Below are positions 19,841 to 29,109 of a DNA stretch of 64,000 bases, piece after piece; the stretch's first letter is position 1, and each line of letters starts with the position of its first letter. Below the pieces are notes generated by a model. It did no database searches. It saw nothing but the letters and a program-made list of their open reading frames with translations, and was not told where the DNA came from. Origin of the DNA: Noviherbaspirillum galbum (lineage in GTDB: Bacteria > Pseudomonadota > Gammaproteobacteria > Burkholderiales > Burkholderiaceae_D); NCBI RefSeq assembly GCF_010974945.1, contig NZ_JAAIVB010000037.1:186001-250000 (forward strand). The letters run 5' to 3'. The translations under genes and the position numbers were made by a program.

Positions 19841-21025
19841 ATGAACATTTCCTTCCGGACCGCCGGCCGCCTCGAACTCGAGGCCGCTTTCCATGCGTCC
19901 CGCTGCCGCACGCTGGCGCTGTTTGAGCGCTTCGCCGAGGCCGGTCTTGCCGTGCCGCGTTCGCACAATCCCATCGCAGGCATCGATCCGCCGCTCTGGC
20001 AGCTGGGGCACATTGCGTGGTTCGCCGAATGGTTCGTGCTGCGCGAGGCGGACACCAGCGATTCCACATCGGCCCTGCGTCATTCCATCCTCACCAAGGG
20101 CGACGACTGGTTCGATGGCAGCATGGTCGATGCCAAGGCCCGCTGGCGGCTCGACCTGCCCGGCGCCGGGGCCGTAAAAACCTACTGCCGCGAAGTGCTC
20201 GACCGCGTGCTCGACAAGCTGGAACGTGCCGGCGGCGAGGCATCCGACCTCTATCCCTACCGGCTTGCGCTGGCCTACGAAGACATGTGCGGCGAGGCCA
20301 TGGCGGCGGCGCTGCAGGCGCTTGACCTCGCGGCGCCGGACGACATCGGCAACAAGAGCCTGCCGTCCTGGGGACAAGGCGAGATTCGCTTTCCTGGCGG
20401 CACGATACGGCTCGGCAGCGAACCCGATGGCTTCGTGTTCGACAATGAGAAATGGGCCCATGCCTTCCATGTGCCGACGTTCACGATGGATTCAACCCTC
20501 GTTACCAATGAACAGTACGCGGACTTCATCGATGACGGGGGTTACCAGCATGCCCATTTCTGGACCCGCGGCGGACGCGGATGGCTGATGACGCGCGATT
20601 TGTCCGCGCCGCGCGACTGGGAGCGGGAAGGGCGCACCTGGCTGTGCCGGCGCTTCGGCAAGATGATCGTACTGCCGCTGCATGAACCGGTGCGCCACCT
20701 CAGCCTGTACGAGGCGCAAGCCTACTGCGCCTGGGCCGGGCGGCGGCTGCCGACCGAGGCGGAGTGGGAATACGCCGCCATGACGGGCCATGCGGCCTTC
20801 CGCTGGGGTGATTTGTGGGAATGGACATGCACGCCTTTCGAACCCTATCCAGGATTCGAGCCCGACGGCTGGCGGGAATATTCGGCGCCGCATTTCGCCG
20901 ACGACCAGGTCTTGCGCGGCGCTTCCTACGTCACGCCGCTGCGGATGAAGTCGCTGAAGTTCAGGAATTTCGCGGATCCGGGAAGGAACGACCTGTTTGC
21001 GGGTTTCCGGACCTGCGTGCTGTAG
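19841..21025 (+). CDS. EgtB-family non-haem iron oxidase-like protein, selenoneine synthase SenA-like, with altered metal site
   Basis: 394 residues: DinB-like helical half (about 1-190) plus FGE-sulfatase half (about 195-394; LPTEAEWEYAAM, DLWEWTCTPFEPYPGF, VLRGASYVTP). The wording DPPLWQLGHIAWFAEWF and ALAYEDMCGEA is closer to SenA, which makes selenoneine from hercynine and selenosugar, than to the EgtB at 13739. Its metal site is unusual. H57 is kept, but the HxxxH pair expected at 146/150 reads Y146-x-x-x-C150. The SenA partners (SenB glycosyltransferase, SenC selenophosphate synthetase) are not in the window. It may be a diverged oxidase, a non-catalytic relative or a decaying gene, though the frame is intact. 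Followed by a strong terminator. Confidence 0.7.
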   Translation: MNISFRTAGRLELEAAFHASRCRTLALFERFAEAGLAVPRSHNPIAGIDPPLWQLGHIAWFAEWFVLREADTSDSTSALRHSILTKGDDWFDGSMVDAKARWRLDLPGAGAVKTYCREVLDRVLDKLERAGGEASDLYPYRLALAYEDMCGEAMAAALQALDLAAPDDIGNKSLPSWGQGEIRFPGGTIRLGSEPDGFVFDNEKWAHAFHVPTFTMDSTLVTNEQYADFIDDGGYQHAHFWTRGGRGWLMTRDLSAPRDWEREGRTWLCRRFGKMIVLPLHEPVRHLSLYEAQAYCAWAGRRLPTEAEWEYAAMTGHAAFRWGDLWEWTCTPFEPYPGFEPDGWREYSAPHFADDQVLRGASYVTPLRMKSLKFRNFADPGRNDLFAGFRTCVL

Positions 21026-21038
21026 GAATGGCTGGTTC

Positions 21039-21072
21039 AAAAAAAAAAGCCACCGGAATCCGGTGGCTTTTT
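21039..21072. terminator. Bidirectional intrinsic terminator
   Basis: Ten A, then an 8-bp GC-rich stem (21049-21056 / 21060-21067) with loop AAT, then five T. It serves the SenA-like gene from the left and the helicase gene from the right. Confidence 0.92.
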
Positions 21073-21090
21073 GTCGCTTAACGACGCCGA

Positions 21091-22503
<1,413 letters not shown>

Positions 22504-22746
22504 TGTGGTCTTTCGTAGTCGTCAACGCCGCAACCACGCGAAATGGGGTCGCGGACGATAAAAATGCAACGCTCACCAACGAAACAGCTGAGAAATTAAT
22601 CAGATTGAATCGGCACAAAAGCTTTGCGCCGGGACGGTGTCATGTGGATCGACACCAAAGAGGCGGGAGGGCTTTGTCGGTACAGCTCAGGTTTGCGATG
22701 CTGCTAGAGGTGACTGCCTTGCTGCAGTGCACAGCGGCGAATTATA
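22504..22746 (-). promoter_or_regulatory. Long 5' leader and -10 element of the helicase gene
   Basis: A perfect TATAAT on the minus strand (22741-22746) lies about 240 bases before the helicase start; no good -35 is seen. If it is used, the transcript has an untranslated leader of about 230 nt. Long leaders that fold at low temperature or are targets of autoregulation are known for DEAD-box helicase genes. No gene is seen within it. Confidence 0.45.
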
Positions 22747-22834
22747 CAGGCTTCGCCGAAACGGTGCGGGATTTATTCGGGTAAAGACCCGACCCTTGCA
22801 GTGCGTCAAGATAGCCTCGACGTCGAGATGGATT

Positions 22835-22866
22835 GCCTTCCTTCAAGGCGACGCATGAAGGAAGGC
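22835..22866 (-). terminator. Hairpin after fabI
   Basis: Perfect 10-bp arms (22835-22844 / 22857-22866) with a 12-nt loop begin 10 bases after the fabI stop. No T-tract follows, so it may be a Rho-assisted end or a 3'-stabilising stem. Confidence 0.45.
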
Positions 22867-22876
22867 CTTGACCAAT

Positions 22877-23659
22877 TTACTCGGTCGGGGCGTACATGAC
22901 GTGCGAGAAGCCGCCATCGACGTAGGTGATCTCGCTGGTGATGCCGGACGACAAATCGGACAGCAGGAAGGCCGCGGTATTGCCCACGTCCTCGATGGTC
23001 ACGTTGCGGCGCAGCGGGGCATGCGCGGCGACGATGCCGAGCAGCTTGCCGAAGTCCTTGATGCCCGATGCCGCAAGGGTCTTGATCGGTCCTGCGGAAA
23101 TGCCGTTGACGCGGATACCCTTTGGGCCGAGCGACTCTGCGAGGTAGCGCACGCTGGCTTCGAGCGAGGCCTTGGCCAGGCCCATGGTGTTGTAGTTGGG
23201 GGTGGCGCGCACCGAACCCATGTAGGTCAGGGTCAGCAGCGAGGAACCTTCGTGCAGCAGCGGCAGGGCTGCCTTCGCCATGGCGGGGAAGCTGTAAGAG
23301 GAAATGTCGTGGGCGATCTGGAAGGCTTCGCGCGACAGGCCTTCGAGGAAATCGCCGGTGATGGCTTCGCGCGGCGCAAAGCCGATGGAGTGGACCAGCC
23401 CGTCGAGGCGGTCCCAGGATTTCCCGAGTTCGGCGAACAAGGCATTGATCTGCTCGTCGCTGCCGACGTCGCAGTCGAACACCAGCTTGCTGCCGAATTC
23501 ATTGGCGAAATCGGTGATCCGGTCCTTGAAGCGCTCGCCGACGTAGGTGAAGGCCAGTTCGGCGCCTTCGCGCTGGCAGGCCTTGGCAATGCCGTAGGCG
23601 ATGGAACGGTTGGAAAGCAGGCCGGTGATCAGGATTTTCTTGCCTTGCAGGAATGCCAT
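22877..23659 (-). CDS. fabI: Enoyl-[acyl-carrier-protein] reductase (NADH)
   Basis: 260 residues from [13 protein letters not shown]. This start has GGAG at the right distance and gives the usual FabI length; the longer frame upstream is non-coding. Reduces the enoyl-ACP double bond in the last step of each fatty-acid elongation round. Short-chain dehydrogenase fold with the FabI nucleotide motif [27 protein letters not shown], the Tyr/Lys pair in [19 protein letters not shown], and [13 protein letters not shown]. It is the triclosan-target isoform. Confidence 0.96.
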   Translation of the reverse strand: MAFLQGKKILITGLLSNRSIAYGIAKACQREGAELAFTYVGERFKDRITDFANEFGSKLVFDCDVGSDEQINALFAELGKSWDRLDGLVHSIGFAPREAITGDFLEGLSREAFQIAHDISSYSFPAMAKAALPLLHEGSSLLTLTYMGSVRATPNYNTMGLAKASLEASVRYLAESLGPKGIRVNGISAGPIKTLAASGIKDFGKLLGIVAAHAPLRRNVTIEDVGNTAAFLLSDLSSGITSEITYVDGGFSHVMYAPTE

Positions 23660-23757
23660 GGTTGACTCCAGGTGAAGCCGTCCGCCATGGCGCGTCTTGC
23701 GGGAAAAGGAAATGCGCATGGCTGGCCGGCCGGTTGTACTGTGCTGCCGCGGCCGAG

Positions 23758-23787
23758 ATTGTAGGGGCAAGCGGGCGAATTGGGCAA
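23758..23787 (-). promoter_or_regulatory. Sigma70-like promoter of fabI
   Basis: TTGCCC (23782-23787), 18-bp spacer and TACAAT (23758-23763) on the minus strand, about 95 bases before the fabI start. Confidence 0.5.
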
Positions 23788-23840
23788 CTTTTCAAGCGGC
23801 CGGACCGCCCGGCCGCCTTGTCAGGGGCTGGTCCGTCCGA

Positions 23841-24785
23841 TCACGGCTTGCGGCCGCGCTTGCGCTCGGCGGCGGGCTTCTTCTCGACCTGCTGCTTCTC
23901 GGAATAGAGGTAGGGCAGGAGGCGTTCGGTGAGTTCGGTGGCATTGCGCAGGGAATTTTCCGAACGGTGCACGACGGCGCCGCACAGCGCTTCGATGAGC
24001 GCGAGCGCGCCCGCCTCGGAGTTGGCGAAGAGCCGGCGCTCGGTCTTCGCATAGAGCACGATGTCGGAGATAGGCACCAGCGGGGAAGACGGGCTGTCGG
24101 TGATGGCAAGGATCTTGGCATGACGCTCGCGCGCCATCGCGAGCAGTTCGACCGTGAACTTGTTGTAGCGCGGGAAGGAGATGGCAATGACGAGGTCTTC
24201 CCGGTTCAGCTTGAACAGGCGACGCGCGGCCAGCGTCGGTCCGGCATCGTCGGCGATGGTCTGCACGATGGAGCAGCATTGCTCCAGGCGATGGGCCATC
24301 ATCGACGCAAGGTAGGCGCTGGTGGAAAATCCCATCAGGAAGATGCGCGGCGCGCGCAGGATCATCTGCACCGCCTTCTCGCAGGCGGCCGCGTTGAGCT
24401 GCCGCAGGGTGTTCTGGATGTTGCTCAGGTCTTCTTCCAGCGAGGCGGAAAAGATTTCCACGCTGGAGGCTTCCCGCTGCAGTTCGGTGCGCAGGTTCTC
24501 GACCGGCGCCAGCGTGCTTTCGAAGGCTTTCACGAGTTCGGCGCGGAACTGCGGATAGCCGTCGAAGTCGAGCGCGCGGGCGAAGCGGTTGGCGGTGGCC
24601 ACCGACATGCCGACCGCGTCGGCCAGTTCGTCGATGGTCATCGTGGCCGCCTGGAAGGGATTGGCAAGCACGAAATCCGCCGCTTTCCGGTGTGCCTCGG
24701 TCAATGTCGGATAGGTCCGCGCGATGCGTTCCGTGATGGCGGCATTGGACAGCATGAAATCGATCGGAGCGTGGTGTTTCATCAA
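23841..24785 (-). CDS. MurR/RpiR-family transcriptional regulator (HTH + SIS)
   Basis: 314 residues. An N-terminal HTH_6 domain (about 10-85; TIDELADAVGMSVATANRFARAL is the recognition region) is joined to a SIS sugar-isomerase domain (about 130-265; IFLMGFSTSAYLASMMAHRL, then ISFPRYNKFTVELLAMARERHAKILAITD). The tail is Lys/Arg-rich. SIS regulators normally sense phosphosugars, including MurNAc-6-phosphate in MurR. It is the last gene before the TPR/ExbD/TonB cluster on the same strand. A role for it in controlling the peptide-uptake island is possible but is inferred only from position. Confidence 0.88.
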   Translation of the reverse strand: MMKHHAPIDFMLSNAAITERIARTYPTLTEAHRKAADFVLANPFQAATMTIDELADAVGMSVATANRFARALDFDGYPQFRAELVKAFESTLAPVENLRTELQREASSVEIFSASLEEDLSNIQNTLRQLNAAACEKAVQMILRAPRIFLMGFSTSAYLASMMAHRLEQCCSIVQTIADDAGPTLAARRLFKLNREDLVIAISFPRYNKFTVELLAMARERHAKILAITDSPSSPLVPISDIVLYAKTERRLFANSEAGALALIEALCGAVVHRSENSLRNATELTERLLPYLYSEKQQVEKKPAAERKRGRKP

Positions 24786-24960
24786 TTACCCATTCATTCT
24801 GTGCGAACGGCGTGAAGTCGCGCCATCGCTTGGCTGTGTCTCGCAGCCTGGTACGCCTGCCAGCGGATGGGGGAGGGGCATGCCTCGCCGCATGGCATGC
24901 GCGGTCTCCCTTTCTTGCTTTAACAGGCGTCGGCTTCCACCCTCGTGTTCTTGTTGCGGG

Positions 24961-24988
24961 AAGGCGCGCCGCCATGCAGGGCGGCCTT
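24961..24988 (-). terminator. Imperfect hairpin after the TPR gene
   Basis: AAGG...CCTT outer and GCCGCC/GGCGGC inner arms, 20 bases past the TPR-protein stop. No T-tract, so weak support for termination. The remaining bases of the 24786-25008 gap show nothing. Confidence 0.3.
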
Positions 24989-25008
24989 CCCGGCCCTCTT
25001 GCGGGGCG

Positions 25009-26268
25009 TCAGCTGGTCTTGCTGTTGGACTGGAGGATCCAGTAGCGCGCCAGGTCGGCGGTGCCGTCGTTGCCTTGCACCGACTTCAGCGTCTGGACGC
25101 CTTCGGACTTCTTGCCCGCCTGCAGCTGGGCCACGCCGTAGTGCAGCTTGGCATCGTCCGGACGCTTCAGGTTGCCCTTCTTGATGCCCTGGTCCATCAG
25201 CGCGAGTCCCTTGTCGGCCTGGCCGGCGGTGACATAGGCATAGCCGAGGTTGACGAGGGCGGTGCCATCCTTCGCCTTCTGCGCCTCTGCCTCGCCCTGC
25301 GCCATGGTTTTCTGGTCGTCGGCCGCCTGCTTGTTGGCAAGGTCGCGCAGGCGCTTCTGGCGCTCGGCTTCCGCGCCGTTGCCGAGGGCGCCGGCCTTGT
25401 AGCCCGCTTCCATGACCTTCACCGCCTCGGCCGGGAAACCCGCCTGCAGCGCGAGCTGGGCCATTTCCATGTAGTCGTTGGCATCCTTCATCTGGCCGAT
25501 CGCCATCTTGAGGCGGTAGACGTCCAGGGTCAGGCGGTCGGAGAAGCCGGGCTTGCCCTGCACGCGGTTGATCAGGTCGGCCCAGTATTCCTTCTTGGGA
25601 TAGTAGGCGACCAGCTTTTCGATCGACTGCACGTAGGCCGCCTTGTCGTTCTGCTTGAGGGCGATGTTGGCGAGCAGCTGCAACTGTTCTTCCGACGGTG
25701 CCTGGCCAGCCTTTTCCTCGGCCGCCACTTCGCCGGCGATGGCCTTCTGCGCCGCGGGATAGTCGCCGGCGAGGTAGTAGGTCTGGTTGAGCAGGGTGCG
25801 GATCTTGGGATCGTCGCCGCCTTCCTTGAAGTAGCGCTGCCAGGTCGAGATCGCCTTGGGGTAGTCCTTCTGCTGGTAGTACATCGCGCCCAGCGCGCTC
25901 GTGAACTTGGTCTGCTCGGCGGGTGCCAGCTTGCCGGAATCGAGCAGGTATTCGAAGGACTTGATCGCGACCGCGGTGTCGCCGGCGGCCGCGGCGATCG
26001 AAGCGCGCATGCGTTCGATGGTATAGGTTTCCTGCGGCGTCTTGCCGCCGATGGCGTCGGTCTCGCGGACCTTGGCCAGCGCTTCCTTGTACTTGTGCGC
26101 CTTCATCAATTCGCCGGCGGCCTGCAGCGGCTTGCCGACCTCGGGGCGGAGGGTCTGCTGCTCGCCCGCCGCGTAGGCGGCCGGGACCGCGCCGAAGAGG
26201 GCGGGCACGGTATTCAGGCCGATGGCGGCCAGCAGCAGTCCGATGTGTGCAAAGCGAAACTGTGTCAT
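25009..26268 (-). CDS. Periplasmic tetratricopeptide-repeat protein
   Basis: 419 residues. Signal peptide (about 1-34, ending AAYA) followed by helical TPR-like repeats, for example YKEALAKVRE, YPKAISTWQRYF, YPAAQKAIAGE, FPAEAVKVMEAGYK and ADKGLALMDQGIKKG. It closes the TonB-ExbB-ExbD-ExbD run. TPR proteins in this position are known partners of some TonB systems, linking them to peptidoglycan or to the receptor. A direct role here is inferred from the operon. Confidence 0.85.
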   Translation of the reverse strand: MTQFRFAHIGLLLAAIGLNTVPALFGAVPAAYAAGEQQTLRPEVGKPLQAAGELMKAHKYKEALAKVRETDAIGGKTPQETYTIERMRASIAAAAGDTAVAIKSFEYLLDSGKLAPAEQTKFTSALGAMYYQQKDYPKAISTWQRYFKEGGDDPKIRTLLNQTYYLAGDYPAAQKAIAGEVAAEEKAGQAPSEEQLQLLANIALKQNDKAAYVQSIEKLVAYYPKKEYWADLINRVQGKPGFSDRLTLDVYRLKMAIGQMKDANDYMEMAQLALQAGFPAEAVKVMEAGYKAGALGNGAEAERQKRLRDLANKQAADDQKTMAQGEAEAQKAKDGTALVNLGYAYVTAGQADKGLALMDQGIKKGNLKRPDDAKLHYGVAQLQAGKKSEGVQTLKSVQGNDGTADLARYWILQSNSKTS

Positions 26269-26367
26269 GGATAGTCTTCCAAACGGGATAAGGAACGACG
26301 GGCTGCGAGCCTTGCGGGCCGGGGAGGGCAGCCCGTCGTCCGTGGTTGACGCATTTGCGCGCCTCGG

Positions 26368-26799
26368 CTATTTCAGGAACTGTTCGTTGCCCACCATGCC
26401 GATCTTGGTCACGCCCAGCCGCTGCGCCGTCGCCATCACCGCCGCGACGTTCTTGTACTGCACCAGCTTGTTCGGACGGAGGTGAACCTCCGGCTGGACC
26501 GGCTGCGCCGCGACTTCGGCGAGCTTGGATTCCAGCGAGGGACGGTCGGGGACGACCGTGCCGTTCCACAAGACGGTGCCGTCGAAGTCGACATCGATGT
26601 TGATCACGATCGGCGGCGCGGTCGGCGGGGGAGGGGTGCCGACCGGCAGGTTGAGGTTGACCGCGTGGTTCTGGATCGGAATGGTGATGATCAGCATGAT
26701 CAGCAGCACCAGCATCACGTCGATGAGCGGCGTTGCATTCATTTCGACCATCACATCCGGATCTCCGGAACTGCTTCCGGAACCGACGTTCATGCCCAT
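26368..26799 (-). CDS. exbD: ExbD/TolR-family biopolymer transport protein (copy 1)
   Basis: 143 residues. A short cytoplasmic start, one membrane helix (about 22-42) with the proton-carrying Asp in NATPLIDVMLVLLI, then a periplasmic domain that begins with a Pro-rich stretch (PVGTPPPPTAPP). Works with ExbB to turn proton-motive force into TonB movement. It shares family features with the second ExbD at 26838 but differs clearly in the periplasmic part, so the two are not recent duplicates. Confidence 0.92.
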   Translation of the reverse strand: MGMNVGSGSSSGDPDVMVEMNATPLIDVMLVLLIMLIITIPIQNHAVNLNLPVGTPPPPTAPPIVINIDVDFDGTVLWNGTVVPDRPSLESKLAEVAAQPVQPEVHLRPNKLVQYKNVAAVMATAQRLGVTKIGMVGNEQFLK

Positions 26800-26837
26800 G
26801 TTAACTCCTGTTCAAATTGTCTCGGTCATCAAGGCGC

Positions 26838-27269
26838 TCAGCCCCCGCGTGCGGGCGGAACCAGGATGAAGCCCACCTTGGCGATGCCGGCGCGCTGCGC
26901 GGCAAGGATGACCTTGCCGACGAACTCGTAGCGGGCTTCCTGGTCGCCGCGGATGTGCACTTCAGGCTGCGGCTTCTGGGTGGATACCTTCTTGAGTCTT
27001 TCGACCAGCGCGTCATTGCTGGGGATGAAAGTCTCGTTCCAGAAGATCTCGCCTTCCTTGGTGACAGAGAGGTTGATGTTTTCCGGCTTGGTCTTATACG
27101 GCTGGTTACGCTCGTCCGGCAGCTTCACCGGGACCGTATGCGTGACCACCGGAATCGTGATCAGAAAGATGATCAGCAGCACCAGCATCACGTCCACGAG
27201 GGGCGTGGTGTTGATGGCGTTGATCACTTCGTCTTCATCCCCGTCCGGGGAACCGATAGACATTGCCAT
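26838..27269 (-). CDS. exbD: ExbD/TolR-family biopolymer transport protein (copy 2)
   Basis: 143 residues with the membrane Asp in NTTPLVDVMLVLLI and a periplasmic domain containing ENINLSVTKEGEIFWN and PEVHIRGDQEARYEFVGKVI. Starts 3 bases after the ExbB stop and is followed by the other ExbD after 38 bases. An ExbB with two ExbD subunits is also seen in Xanthomonas and relatives, where the second copy serves particular receptors. Confidence 0.93.
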   Translation of the reverse strand: MAMSIGSPDGDEDEVINAINTTPLVDVMLVLLIIFLITIPVVTHTVPVKLPDERNQPYKTKPENINLSVTKEGEIFWNETFIPSNDALVERLKKVSTQKPQPEVHIRGDQEARYEFVGKVILAAQRAGIAKVGFILVPPARGG

Positions 27270-27272
27270 GAT

Positions 27273-28181
<909 letters not shown>

Positions 28182-28249
28182 GCTATCTCCAATTCTTGAA
28201 AAAAATCCTTGATGCTGAACCAGGTGAACGTCGGGCTTGTGGCGCCGCG

Positions 28250-28915
28250 TCACTCGATCCTCCAGACGTATTCCATCCTCGTCCAAGACTGCTCCGGCTG
28301 GCCGTTCACCGTACCTGGCTTGAACTTGCACAGGCTCAGGCCGGCGACCGCTGCCCTGTCGAGATCGCGGAAACCGCTCGACTTCTCGACCTTGGCATCG
28401 ACGACCTTGCCGTCGGTGCCGATCAGGAACTGCAGTACGACCGTGCCCTGTTCTTCCGCGCGCAGCGACTTGCGCGGATACTCGGGCTTCTGGCAATTGG
28501 AAGCGTCGACCACTGCCGCCGTGCGGGCCGGGCCCGAAGGCGCGGCTGCCTGTGGCGCTGCCGCGGGGGCGGGCGGCGCGGGGGGCGGCATGACCGGGTT
28601 TTCCGGTTTGACGTTCGTCACTGCCGTGATGGTGTTCGGCGGCGGCGGCGTCTGGATGTTGACTTCCGGCGGCGGGATAAACGGCGGCGGAGGTGCGGTC
28701 AACTTGGGCGGAGGAGGGGGCGGCGGAAGATCCTTCGGCGGAGGCGGCTTGACCTCCTCGATGATCTTGGTTTCGACCGGTGCCTTGACGACTTCCACGA
28801 CCTTGCGAGCCAGACCCGTCACCAGGGCGTACACGATCAACAGGTGTAAAAGAATCACAAAGGCGAGGCCGGACAATTTCTTGCCTGGTTCACGCTCGTG
28901 TTCCGAAAAATCCAT
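28250..28915 (-). CDS. tonB: Energy transducer TonB
   Basis: 221 residues from MDFSEHEREPGKK, chosen because GGAGG sits eight bases upstream; a start 7 codons earlier lacks this. One N-terminal membrane helix (LAFVILLHLLIVYALVTGL), a Pro/Lys-rich periplasm-spanning region with polyproline runs, then the TonB C-terminal domain (YPRKSLRAEEQGTVVLQFLI, ending MEYVWRIE). Carries energy from ExbB/ExbD to outer-membrane receptors. First of the tonB-exbB-exbD-exbD-TPR run, directly downstream of the receptor gene. Confidence 0.92.
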   Translation of the reverse strand: MDFSEHEREPGKKLSGLAFVILLHLLIVYALVTGLARKVVEVVKAPVETKIIEEVKPPPPKDLPPPPPPPKLTAPPPPFIPPPEVNIQTPPPPNTITAVTNVKPENPVMPPPAPPAPAAAPQAAAPSGPARTAAVVDASNCQKPEYPRKSLRAEEQGTVVLQFLIGTDGKVVDAKVEKSSGFRDLDRAAVAGLSLCKFKPGTVNGQPEQSWTRMEYVWRIE

Positions 28916-29009
28916 GACTGCTTCCTCCAGTTGCATCGCTCTGTTCGTTCTGGCGGCAACAATGTGTTGTGGACAATGTTGCCCGATTACAAAACCAGCG
29001 ATCTATGTG

Positions 29010-29037
29010 AAACCGCCCGGACGGATCCGGGCGGTTT
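29010..29037 (-). terminator. Terminator after the TonB-dependent receptor
   Basis: 12-bp perfect stem (29010-29021 / 29026-29037) with a 4-nt loop, about 70 bases past the receptor stop. The stem itself ends in TTT. It would separate receptor mRNA from tonB. Confidence 0.75.
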
Positions 29038-29109
29038 GCTTACCTCTCCAAGTTCGGAGCCCCGTGGGTTAGACAGCAATCAGCGGGGCTTGATCACGAG
29101 GTTTCTCGT

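Noticed and set aside
23660-23770. N-terminal extension of FabI
   Set aside because: The added residues have no FabI similarity, and the ATG at 23659 has a good ribosome site and normal length; a promoter lies where the extension would be.
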